Assembly (NCBI RefSeq): GCF_007833355.1
Contig: NZ_CP020914.1
Location: forward strand, 2,528,047 to 2,592,046
From: Denitratisoma sp. DHT3
Lineage (GTDB): Bacteria > Pseudomonadota > Gammaproteobacteria > Burkholderiales > Rhodocyclaceae
Direction of reading: 5' to 3'
Length of the DNA: 64,000 bases
Shown one piece after another: positions 34,641 to 43,235 of the stretch (positions are counted from its first letter, which is position 1; the number at the start of each line of letters is the position of its first letter). Made by a program: the position numbers and the translations under genes. The notes beneath the pieces were generated by a model that saw only the letters and a program-made list of their open reading frames with translations, did no database searches and had not been told where the DNA came from.

Positions 34641-34724
34641 TGAGCGATGGTTTCCGGTTTCCTAGAATGCGGCGACGGCGCGCGGCATTGGCGGCGTTTC
34701 CATTCACAACCCCTGGAGAGCCGC

Positions 34725-35495
34725 ATGCCACCATCCCCCACTCCATCCGCAAGCGCATCACTGCGCCTGGCCGGCCTGCTTTACGGCATCATGGCCTACG
34801 CCGCCTTCAACATTACCGTCATGTATTGCGTCGGCTTTCTCGGCAACTTTCTGGTTCCTCTTTCCATCGACGCCGGACGCGTGCCCGATGCGCCCGGCGC
34901 GGCGCTGATCGATCTGGCCCTGCTCGCCCTGTTCGGTATTCAACATAGCGTCATGGCGCGTCCGGCATTCAAGTCCTGGATCACGCGCCATGTGGCCGCG
35001 GAGCTCGAGCGCCCCACCTACGTGATCCTGTCGAGCATGGTGCTCGCTCTGGTGATGTGGCAGTGGCGCCCGCTGCCGGCCAGCGTCTGGCAGGTCGATG
35101 CCGACTGGGCGCGGGCGGCGTTGTGGACCCTGTTCGCCGCGGGATGGGCGCTGGCGCTGGCGGCCACCTTTTTCACCAGCCATTTCGAACTGCTGGGGCT
35201 CAAGCAGTCATTCGCCTATTTCCGCGGCCGTCCGCACGCACCGGGCGCGTTCCGCGAGCAAGCGGTCTACCGTTGGGTGCGCCACCCCATCATGGTCGGT
35301 CAGATCGTGGCCTTCTGGGCGACGCCGGCGATGAGCCTCGGCCATCTGCTGTTTGCCACCGCCATGTTGGGCTACACCCTGGTCGGGCTGTATTTCGAGG
35401 AGCGCGACCTCGTCGCCGCGCATGGCAATGCCTACCGCGACTATCGACGACGCACGCCGATGTTGGTCCCCCGCAAACCGCGCAGCCGTCATTGA
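34725..35495 (+). CDS. NnrU/MddA-like membrane methyltransferase
   Basis: The 256-aa integral membrane protein resembles the isoprenylcysteine methyltransferase-like NnrU family, especially MddA, which methylates methanethiol to dimethyl sulfide. Matching features are the N-terminal YCVGFLGNFLVPLSIDAG (about residues 34-51), FGIQHSVMARPAFK (about 72-85), RPTYVILSSMVLAL and the C-terminal SAM-binding-like RWVRHPIMVGQIVAFWATP and FEERDL. About five to six helices are present. The ATG at 34725 has a GGAGAG ribosome binding site. The 3' end overlaps the integrase stop by 7 bp. Methanethiol as substrate is inferred from similarity only. Confidence 0.75.
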   Translation: MPPSPTPSASASLRLAGLLYGIMAYAAFNITVMYCVGFLGNFLVPLSIDAGRVPDAPGAALIDLALLALFGIQHSVMARPAFKSWITRHVAAELERPTYVILSSMVLALVMWQWRPLPASVWQVDADWARAALWTLFAAGWALALAATFFTSHFELLGLKQSFAYFRGRPHAPGAFREQAVYRWVRHPIMVGQIVAFWATPAMSLGHLLFATAMLGYTLVGLYFEERDLVAAHGNAYRDYRRRTPMLVPRKPRSRH

Positions 35496-36700
35496 TTTTC
35501 GACACACCCGCGCCCCACGTCGCGGTGCGGATTCACCGGGCAGAATCCGGCCCCGAGGGAATCGACGACGGCATCGCAGGCGTCGAGCAGGGTTTCCTGG
35601 GCCAGATGCGCGTAGCGCTGCGTCGTCCGCACCTGGGTGTGGCCGAGGATCTTCTGCACCTCGTACAGGCTGCGCCCGGCATTGACCAGAAAGCTGGCGA
35701 AGCTGTGGCGCAGGTCGTGTATCCGCACGTCGGCCAGCCCCGCCTTGCGGCGCGCGCTGTCCCACGAATAGAACACGGAGACGAAGGGCCGGCCGGTTTT
35801 CGGACTCGGGAACACCCAGGGACAGTCCTCCAGGCGCGGCACCGCCGCCAGAACCTGCAAGACGCCGCTCGACAGTGGCACGTGCCGGGGCTTGCCCGCC
35901 TTGGTCAGCGGAATGCGCCACTGGCGGCGCTCCAGGTCGAGATCCTCCCAGCGCAGATCGAGCACCTCGCGCCGCCGCGCCCCGGTCAGGATCAGCATCG
36001 GGACGATGAAACGCAGCATCGGATTCGGACTGCCCTCCACCGCCGCGCACAGGCGCCGCGCCTCTTCGGGCGTCAGGAAGCGTTCCTTCATCGGCGGGTC
36101 CTCGAAGAGCGCCACGCCGGCGGTCGGATTCACCGCGATGCCGGGGGTTTCCCAGCGCAGCGCCAGATTGAAGACGTAGCGCAGCATCACCAGCAGGCGG
36201 TTGGCCGAACCCTTGGCCGCGCCGACCGCGCGCCGGCCATGGTGGAGCACGGCGATGTCCGTCTTGGTGATCTCGTCCAGGTGGCGCCGGCCGAGCCGGA
36301 GCGCGACGTGGTTGCGGAACAGCGACTCGTCGCAGCCCCAGGTCTTCTTGTAGCTCTTGGCGAAGGGCAGGTAGCGCTCGTAGAAAAAGTCCCCGAGCGT
36401 CGGCGTCTGGCGCAGGTGGTCTTTTTGTTCGGAAGGGTCGTCGCCGAGCATCACCCGCCCGCGCAATTCGCTGACGCGGTACCGGGCTTGTGCCAGCGTC
36501 ATCGCGCTTGCGTCCCCGATACGATACTGACGCTGTCGACCGCGATCGTTCGTATAGCGTAGATAATAGGTACGACCGCCGGACTGGCGAATTTCGAGAA
36601 CCAGGCCTTTACAACCACGATCCGTGACCTCTACTTTCCCTTTGTCCGCCGGACATAACGCCCCCCTGATGAAAGCCGGGGTGAGTTGCACGATTGCCAT
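35489..36700 (-). CDS. Tyrosine recombinase/integrase (phage/island type)
   Basis: The 403-aa integrase has an N-terminal arm-binding DUF4102-like domain (GLVLEIRQSGGRTYYLRYTN, about residues 31-50), a core-binding region and the catalytic domain. The catalytic residues are Arg in LTGARRREVLDL, His-x-x-Arg in HDLRHSF, His in LGHTQVRTT and the nucleophile Tyr in QRYAHL. It starts at ATG 36700 after a GAGG ribosome binding site. It belongs to a small accessory element with the divergent XRE gene. Its 3' end overlaps the MddA-like gene, which may mark the element boundary. Confidence 0.92.
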   Translation of the reverse strand: MAIVQLTPAFIRGALCPADKGKVEVTDRGCKGLVLEIRQSGGRTYYLRYTNDRGRQRQYRIGDASAMTLAQARYRVSELRGRVMLGDDPSEQKDHLRQTPTLGDFFYERYLPFAKSYKKTWGCDESLFRNHVALRLGRRHLDEITKTDIAVLHHGRRAVGAAKGSANRLLVMLRYVFNLALRWETPGIAVNPTAGVALFEDPPMKERFLTPEEARRLCAAVEGSPNPMLRFIVPMLILTGARRREVLDLRWEDLDLERRQWRIPLTKAGKPRHVPLSSGVLQVLAAVPRLEDCPWVFPSPKTGRPFVSVFYSWDSARRKAGLADVRIHDLRHSFASFLVNAGRSLYEVQKILGHTQVRTTQRYAHLAQETLLDACDAVVDSLGAGFCPVNPHRDVGRGCVENQ

Positions 36701-36725
36701 AATAACCTCATTTGGTAACATAAAT

Positions 36726-36740
36726 GATACATAGTGTATC
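36726..36740. promoter_or_regulatory. Palindrome between integrase and XRE regulator
   Basis: GATACA (36726-36731) and TGTATC (36735-36740) are perfect arms around TAG, inside the 43-bp gap between the divergent start codons and 3 bp before the regulator's ATG. This is the expected place for the XRE protein to repress itself and the integrase. Confidence 0.7.
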
Positions 36741-36743
36741 TTA

Positions 36744-37130
36744 ATGGAATCAATTGTGCATAAAGAGGTCTTTTCATTCGCCATCCAGTTGAAAGCGGCG
36801 AGATCGCTCGTCGGCTGGAGTCAGGCAGAACTGGCGGCACGCACCGGGGTCGCGCGGCCGACGATTGCGCGCATTGAGGCGCTGACCATGCAACCGCGCC
36901 TCGACACCGTGGGCAAGCTCAAGCGCGCCTTTCTCGATGCGGGACTGCAAATGCTGGACGGAGAACCTGTCGGGGGTTTTTCCCTGGTGATGACGTCGGA
37001 GGCGCTGCAGTCGATCATGGAGATGCATCGGACACGGCAGGACACCACATCCGACGGGACGACGAAAACCGGAAGAGTACCGGAAGGTTTTGGCAGTGGG
37101 GCTCGCCGTCAAAACCAAGGGAAATCATAG
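36744..37130 (+). CDS. XRE-family helix-turn-helix regulator
   Basis: This 128-aa protein carries a Cro/CI-type helix-turn-helix at about residues 15-70 (AARSLVGWSQAELAARTGVARPTIARIEA). The remaining C-terminal part has no recognised domain. The last about 25 residues are low-complexity and include a copy of an 18-bp direct repeat. It is divergent from the integrase with a palindromic operator between, so it is probably the element's regulator. No good Shine-Dalgarno sequence precedes the ATG. Confidence 0.8.
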   Translation: MESIVHKEVFSFAIQLKAARSLVGWSQAELAARTGVARPTIARIEALTMQPRLDTVGKLKRAFLDAGLQMLDGEPVGGFSLVMTSEALQSIMEMHRTRQDTTSDGTTKTGRVPEGFGSGARRQNQGKS

Positions 37131-37210
37131 GGTTGATGGTGTTTTACGCCATCCAGTAGTCATATTTCGGGGCTTTTTTCCGGAACGGATTACCGGAAGA
37201 GTACCGGAAG
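37069..37210. repeat. 18-bp direct repeat pair flanking 106 bp
   Basis: CCGGAAGAGTACCGGAAG occurs at 37069-37086 and again at 37193-37210. The first copy is inside the end of the XRE frame, the second in the AT-rich stretch before the S-layer-like gene. It may be an attachment-site remnant or a local duplication. The rest of 37131-37282 shows no gene. Confidence 0.6.
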
Positions 37211-37282
37211 CATCTGGAAAGCTGGTTGTTTTACCTGGAAAATATCTTATTAATCAGTTGGTTGTGATTTTGACAGATTAGT

Positions 37283-40114
37283 TTGCTCACTGCGGATATC
37301 GACAGCGGCACAGCTTTCACTGGCGGCTCTGGTAACGATACCTTCATCGCTGATGAAACCACGACTGCCAAGGTTAGCTTGGCTGACGTTCTGGCCGGTG
37401 GTCTTGGTACTGACTCCCTGACCATCTACAACTCCAAGGGTGTTGCTCCTCAGATGTCCGCCATCGAGAGCGTGACGCTGAATACCATCGCTGGTGACTA
37501 CAATGCTTCCACGGCTACTGGCTTGACCACCTTGAACGTGATCAGCGCCGATGGAACCAACACGTTTACCGTCGGTTCTGGCGTGAGCGTTTCTTTGGCA
37601 AACACTGCTATTGCCAACACTGCCGGCACTAAAGACGATGTGGTTGTTGTCTACGATGCTAACGCCACGTCTGCAACTTTGACGCTGAATAACGTTTCCT
37701 CGGGTGGCACTAACTCCGACCTCGCTATCAAGGGCGCAAAGATTGCAACCCTGAACATCGCGACGACCGGTGCTGCCAGCACGATTGATGCGCTGCTTAC
37801 GGCAACTGACACCGTGGTGGACTCCTACGTCATTACTGGTGACAAAGGTCTGACCATTACCGATGCTTTGACCCTTGCCACCAATGCAACGACCAAGGCT
37901 AATGCCATTACCTCTACTGGCTTGACGGGCGACCTGAGCTACAGTCTTGGCACTATCGCTGCAAACCAGAACGTCACGATTGCTGCTGGTAATGGTGTTA
38001 ACACCGTGACCATCGCTGATGTAAATGTTGATGGTTCTGTGACTGCTACTTTCGGTTCTGGTAAAGATGTCATTACCCTGTCCGATGCGACCGGTTCTGT
38101 TTCAATCAATACCGGTGATGGCGCTGACAAAGTGACGATTTCGAAACTCGACAACAAGTACAACAGCACCGATAAGGAAACGGCTTCTGTCAACTTGGGC
38201 GCTGGCGATGACACTCTGGTAGTTGCCAGTACCGTGACCGAGGCAAACCTTGCTAGCGGTGTAACACTGGCGGGTGGTGATGGTATCGATACCCTGAACA
38301 TCGATAACGATGAGTACCTTAAGTTGTTCGACAACGCAACGGCCGATGTGACCGTTACTGGCTTCGAGAAGCTGGCCCTGCAGAATGGCGACTCTGGTAC
38401 TTTCGACCTGTCCAAGGTTTCGAGCGGCACGATGACCACCGTGGTTCTGGCTGATGGCGTGAATACCGGTGGTGGTCTAGTGGTTTCCAACGGCGCTGCT
38501 GGCTTGACCATTGATTGGGCAGACAAGGATGGTTCTGGCGTAACTGCCGGTGGTGCTGTCGACGTTAGCCTGAAGGACGCCTCTGGCTCCGCAGATGCGG
38601 TGACCCTGAATGTCACCTTGACCGACTCCGACGACACCGTTGATAGCTTGGTTATCGGCGACTTCGAAGTGAAAGCCGACTCGAACAGCAAGACGGTTGA
38701 GACCTTGAACATCGCTGTTGATGGTGCTCTGTCCGCGACGACGGCTTCCAACGTCAAGACCGCTGCTAGCCAGTATCTGCAAATCACCTCGCTGGACCTG
38801 TCCGGCGGCGTGACCACCGTCAACATCTCTGGCGACGGATCCACCAAGATCAACGGCTATGCCAATGCCAGCACCCTGGTGACAGTGAATGCAGCTAACT
38901 CCTCCGGTGCGAACAACCTGAGCGTTGCTGCTGGCACGACCTTCATTGGTGGTACGGGTAATGACACTTTCACCGGCACCCAAGCTCAGTTTGCGGCAAT
39001 CACTTCCCTGACTGGCGGTACGGGCACTGACACGGTTGCGATCACAGACACCGTTTTGACGACCGCTACCCTGACCATTGACGACAAGGCATTCAAGAAT
39101 GTGGCCGCTGCCGAAGCGATTTCCTTCACGGGAGCTAACGCTGGTGACTTCAGCTGGACGCTGGGTGGTTACGCCAACACCTTCGCAACCAACAACAGTG
39201 GTGTTATTACCGCTACTGCCACCGCCCTGGTTGCAGCAGCTGACGGTGACACCATCACCGTGGATGCCTCCGGCCTGTCTGGCACTAATGCTATTAGTCT
39301 GACCCTGACGGACACCGCTGCTCAGGCTGGCAAGACCAACGACATCACCATTACTGGTTCTGCTGGTGGTGATACCCTGAAAATTACCGAAGCCAAGGCT
39401 GGTGCAGGCGGCGACGTGTCTGTAGATGGCGGTGCGGGCAATGACACCATCACCGTGACCGTTACGGCTACTCACGCAGGTACCGTAGCCATTGCTGGTG
39501 GTGCTGGTGATGACACCATTACCGGCTCTGCGATTGGTGACACCATCACCGGTGGGGCGGGTGCTGACAAGATCACCGGCGGTGAAGGCGGCGACAGCAT
39601 TACTGGTGGTACGGGTGCTGATCAGATCATCCTGACCGAAGCTGTTGCAGCTCAGGATACCGTTGTGATTGCTGCTGGCGACTCCAACGTGGATGCTCGC
39701 GATACGGTGACCGGCTTCGCAGCGATTGCTGGTGGTACGGCCGACAAACTGGATCTGGTTGGCGCAGCCACCATCCAGGCTGATGGTGTGACCGACGGCT
39801 CTAACTTCAACACTATCAAGTCGCATACTGTGGCAAGCGGCGTTATCACTTTTGATGATGCGGAGACGTTTGCTGCTGCTGTGACCGTAAACTCCAGCAA
39901 CCTGTCTGATGTTCTTGGTTATTTGGCTGCGAACATCACCGGCGCTGGCGCTACCGTCGGTTTCGCCTACGATTCCAACAGCGATGGTACTAACGATGCC
40001 ACCTTGATCTTCCAGAACAACGCCGGTGGCGACATTCTGGTTGAGTTGGTTGGTGTTACGGGTATCACTGCTGTGGCGGGTGCTGCTGGCGCTAACACCG
40101 TGCTGGTTGGCTAA
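37283..40114 (+). pseudogene. S-layer/RTX-like giant beta-repeat protein, 5' truncated
   Basis: The 943-codon frame encodes a low-complexity Ala/Thr/Gly/Asp/Val-rich protein with repeated G-N-D-T and GGAGADKI-like nonapeptides (for example GGSGNDTF at the very start, GGAGDDTITGSAIGDTITGGAGADKITGGEGGDSITGGTGADQI near residues 741-783). It fits type I-secreted S-layer or surface proteins. No signal or N-terminal DUF4214-like domain is present. An in-frame TGA lies at 37271 and the only start is TTG 37283, mid-repeat. The gene therefore seems to have lost its 5' part where the integrase element abuts. Codon choice (GGT, GCT, ACC, CTG) differs from neighbours and suggests high ancestral expression. 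Confidence 0.8.
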
Positions 40115-40165
40115 TCTTCTTCGGAGGATGCTCCTGGGTATCAGCTCGGGAGTAATGCTTGATCT

Positions 40166-40202
40166 AAAACCCCGCCCCTTGAGAAGGGGGTGGGGTTTTT
40201 TC
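40166..40202 (+). terminator. Rho-independent terminator after the S-layer-like gene
   Basis: AAAACCCCGCCCC and GGGGGTGGGGTTTT form a G/C-rich stem around TTGAGAA, followed by a run of T. It lies 52 bp after the stop codon and separates the giant gene from the downstream methyltransferase. Confidence 0.85.
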
Positions 40203-41702
40203 TTAGGGCACCTTGATGGTGTTTTGAGAAAAGACCCCAATAACGAGAGGAAATGCAATGAGCGACTGGACCGCTGGTTATGTAGCCGACATTGGCTATA
40301 CGTTTGGTTACTATCAGGAACTAAATCCTCTGCGGGTGAAGCTGGCCTTCCTGAATGCCGGTCTCGTTGCACCCGAGTTTGGCATTGCGTGTGAGTTGGG
40401 CTTTGGGCAGGGATTGAGTACCAACATTCACGCGGCAGCCTCGGTGACGCAGTGGCATGGCACGGACTTCAATCCAAGTCAGGCCAGCTTTGCTCAGGAA
40501 TTGGCCACAGCGTCTGGCGCGAGTGCGAAACTCTATGATGAGGCATTTGCTGATTTTGCGGACCGGGCCGATCTACCCGCTTTCGATTACATCGGCCTGC
40601 ATGGCATCTGGAGTTGGATTTCCGATGACAACAGGGCTGTCATCGCCGAATTCATCCGCCAAAAATTAAAAGTCGGTGGGGTGCTCTATATCAGCTACAA
40701 CACCTTGCCCGGATGGTCGTCCTTTGCACCGATGCGCCACTTGATGACTCAGCACGCAGAAATCATCGGCGCAGAAGGACATGGGATTGTCAGTCGAATT
40801 AACGGCGCCATTGAGTTCTCCGAACGACTGCTGTCGACTAACCCAATTTATGCACGCGCTAATCCATTGGCGGCGGAGCGAGTAAAAAAGATTAAAGATC
40901 AAAATCGTCACTATCTGGCTCACGAGTACTTCAATCGTGACTGGCACCCAATGCACTTCGCCACGATGGTCGAATGGTTGGAAAGTGCGAAGGTTCAGTA
41001 CGCCTGCTCGGCCCACTACCTTGACCACATTGATGCCGTGAACCTCACAGGTAATCAACAAACCTTTTTGAAGGAAATCACCGACCCGATGTTCCGAGAG
41101 AGTGTGCGTGACTTCATGGTTAACCAACAGTTCCGCCGCGATTATTGGGTCAAAGGTACCCGTAAGCTAAGTGCGCTGGAGCAGGCCGAGGGGCTTCGAT
41201 CCACCTCGGTAATGCTTGTAGCACATCGAAGTGATGTTTCCCTAAAGGTCAACGGAGCACTTGGTGAGGCCTCAATGAATGCGTCCGTGTACGAACCCAT
41301 TCTCGATGTCCTAGCAGACCACAAGCCACGAACAATTGCACAAATCGAACACGCTGTGACTGATAAAGGAATTACATTTGCGCAGGTCATGCAGGCCATG
41401 ATGGTACTCACAGGGGCGGGATATATTGCGGCGGTTCAACAAGCTGAAGCGATCACTAAGGCGAAGAAAACAACCGAGCGCCTGAATGCACACCTGATAC
41501 ACAAAGCCCGCAGCAGCGGAGATATTGCGTACCTGGCAAGCCCGGTAACAGGTGGTGGCGTAGCGATTGGACGCTTCTCTCAACTATTCCTGTTGGCTAC
41601 TATGCAGGGGAAAAAGCAGCCCACCGATTGGGCACAAGCGGTAATCCCCCCTGAAATTGAAGGTGGTCGGAAGTAGAATTTTCTCGAAAGGGGAAGTTCT
41701 GC

Positions 41703-41969
41703 ATGAAGAAGTCGAAATTCACGGACAGCCAGATCATGGAGGCGCTCAAGAGGGCGGAATCTGGGCTGGCGGTGCCGGAGATATGCCGGGACCTGGGAAT
41801 CAGCTCGGCGACGTTTTACAAGTGGCGGGCGAAGTACGGCGGCATGGATACGTCGATGATCGCGCGCATGAAGGAGTTGGAGCAGGAGAACGCCCGGCTC
41901 AAGAAGATGTACGCCGAGGAGCGCCTCAAGGCCGAGATTCTCAAGGAGGCGATGGCAAAAAAGTGGTGA
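41703..41969 (+). CDS. IS3-family transposase OrfA
   Basis: This 88-aa protein has the N-terminal helix-turn-helix ([36 protein letters not shown]) and a leucine-zipper-like coiled coil ([25 protein letters not shown]) usual for OrfA proteins of this group. It ends in KKW at TGA 41967, just after the A6G slippery stretch. It binds the element ends and regulates transposition. Confidence 0.92.
   Translation: MKKSKFTDSQIMEALKRAESGLAVPEICRDLGISSATFYKWRAKYGGMDTSMIARMKELEQENARLKKMYAEERLKAEILKEAMAKKW
41957..41963 (+). other. Programmed -1 frameshift site (A6G)
   Basis: AAAAAAG at 41957-41963 lies 4 codons' distance or less before the OrfA stop, with AAGGAGG at 41943-41949 as a Shine-Dalgarno-like stimulator. 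OrfB lies in the -1 frame. This is the standard IS3 arrangement for making the OrfAB transposase. Confidence 0.8.
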
Positions 41970-42790
41970 GGCCATCCCGCCGGCGCGAGATGGCCAAGGA
42001 AGTCGTGCAGGCCAGGCAGGCATCGATTCGACTGGTCTGCGAAATCTTCAGCATCAGCGAGACGTGCTACCGGTACGAGGCCAAGCATCGCGCCGAGAAC
42101 GCCGAGATTGCGGACTGGCTGGTGCGGCTGACGAGCAATCAACGCAACTGGGGGTTTGGCCTGTGCTATCTGTACCTGCGCAACGTCAAGGGCTACCGCT
42201 GGAATCACAAACGGGTCTATCGCATTTACCGGGAGTTGGAACTGAACCTGCGGATCAAGCCCAAGAAGCGTCTGCAGCGGGAAAAGCCGGAACCGCTCGT
42301 GGTGCCTGCGGCCATCAATGCTGTCTGGTCGATGGATTTCATGCATGATCAGTTGGCGGATGGTCGGAACTTCCGTCTGTTCAATGTCATTGACGACTTC
42401 AACCGGGAAGCACTGGGCATGGAGATCGACTTCTCCCTGCCGTCGGCCCGTGTCATCCGGGCGCTGGACCAGATCATCGAATGGCGCGGACACCCTGCTG
42501 TCATTCGGTGTGATAACGGTCCGGAGAATATCAGTGGGCTGATCCAGGCCTGGGCTGGTAGACACGCGATTCGATTGGATTACATCCAACCTGGCAAGCC
42601 GCAACAGAACGCCTACGTCGAACGCTTCAATCGCACCGTGCGCTACGAATGGCTGTCGCAGTACTACTGGGAAGACCTTGATGAGGTCAGGTTGTTCGCT
42701 ACCCAGTGGATGGACCACTACAATCACCATCGCCCACACATGGCATTGGGCGGATTCACACCAAAGCAGCGGTTGGCCATGGCCGCGTGA
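41963..42790 (+). CDS. IS3-family transposase OrfB (integrase core)
   Basis: OrfB is in the -1 frame relative to OrfA and is normally expressed as the OrfAB fusion; GTG 41963 or ATG 41990 could start it alone. It shows the rve integrase core with the catalytic triad in [19 protein letters not shown] and [14 protein letters not shown], and the C-terminal [20 protein letters not shown]. The frame is intact, so the element may be active. Confidence 0.92.
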   Translation: MVRPSRRREMAKEVVQARQASIRLVCEIFSISETCYRYEAKHRAENAEIADWLVRLTSNQRNWGFGLCYLYLRNVKGYRWNHKRVYRIYRELELNLRIKPKKRLQREKPEPLVVPAAINAVWSMDFMHDQLADGRNFRLFNVIDDFNREALGMEIDFSLPSARVIRALDQIIEWRGHPAVIRCDNGPENISGLIQAWAGRHAIRLDYIQPGKPQQNAYVERFNRTVRYEWLSQYYWEDLDEVRLFATQWMDHYNHHRPHMALGGFTPKQRLAMAA

Positions 42791-43092
42791 CTCTACTTCC
42801 GGGCGCCCTTAGAAATGGGGGGATTACCAAGCCGTCTGGCAGATCATTTCAGCGCAAGGACAAAAGTTCGTGAAAGATGGTAAGACTTTGGAGACCGCCG
42901 AAGAGAACCTCGCCGAGCTGACGGCCCAGGCCCAGATCTTTGCAGAGAAGCAGCTGCCTATCCTGAAAGCCCTACAGATTGCTTGAGGTAAAAGCTTTTG
43001 AAATCCCCGTCTCGTGAGAGCCGGGGAAGATGAGCTTAATACAAATAATAGGGGACAGACTGTGCTGACCCGGGGAGGACGGACGAGTCTTG

Positions 43093-43124
43093 AACCCCTG
43101 TAACTTCGGTTACAGGGGTTTTTT
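43093..43124 (+). terminator. Strong rho-independent terminator with TTCG loop
   Basis: AACCCCTGTAAC (43093-43104), loop TTCG and GTTACAGGGGTT (43109-43120) give a perfect 12-bp stem followed by T4. It ends the methyltransferase unit. It may also act on the minus strand, where AA precedes the stem, but it is placed beyond the protease stop at 43236. Confidence 0.9.
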
Positions 43125-43235
43125 ATGGCTTGAAGATAATGGGGACCCTAATTCCAGTTCCGCATTCTTACGTCGGATGCGGCGCTGGCGGAACTGGATG
43201 GCGCGGTGGTGGCTTAGACAGGGTCGCCGGTCCGC

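Larger units (their letters stand above)
41640..42828 (+). mobile_element. IS3-family (IS407-group-like) insertion sequence
   Basis: The element is 1189 bp. Both ends begin GGTAATCCCCCC and share CGGAAGTAGA further in. The 4-bp target duplication AAGC (41636-41639 and 42829-42832) is supported because deleting the element plus one AAGC restores the interrupted methyltransferase frame exactly. A 4-bp duplication is typical of the IS407 group. It carries orfA and orfB with a -1 frameshift signal. Confidence 0.92.
40258..42986 (+). pseudogene. SAM-dependent methyltransferase with regulatory domain, split by an IS3 element
   Basis: The N-terminal part (40258-41639) is a class I methyltransferase: ACELGFGQGLSTNIHAA (about residues 44-60), HGTDFNP and FDYIGLHGIWSWISDDNR. 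A regulatory-domain-like region follows. The IS3 element interrupts codon 461 or so. Removing 41640-42832 joins DWAQA to VWQIISAQGQ and restores one frame of 511 codons, ending LPILKALQIA at 42986. With the IS in place the frame runs on to a stop at 41676 inside the element. Such methyltransferases are often found beside S-layer-like genes, and modification of surface protein is inferred. A hairpin with CCCCG/CGGGG arms follows at about 43002-43025. Confidence 0.88.

Noticed and set aside
38477..40372. 631-codon minus-strand open frame opposite the S-layer-like gene
   Set aside because: The plus strand shows regular RTX/S-layer repeats; the minus frame is a complement of low-complexity sequence.
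41653..42816. GAAAT as the target duplication of the IS3 element
   Set aside because: GAAAT flanks an inner part of the terminal repeats, but joining there leaves the methyltransferase out of frame. AAGC with GGTAATCC ends restores the frame exactly.
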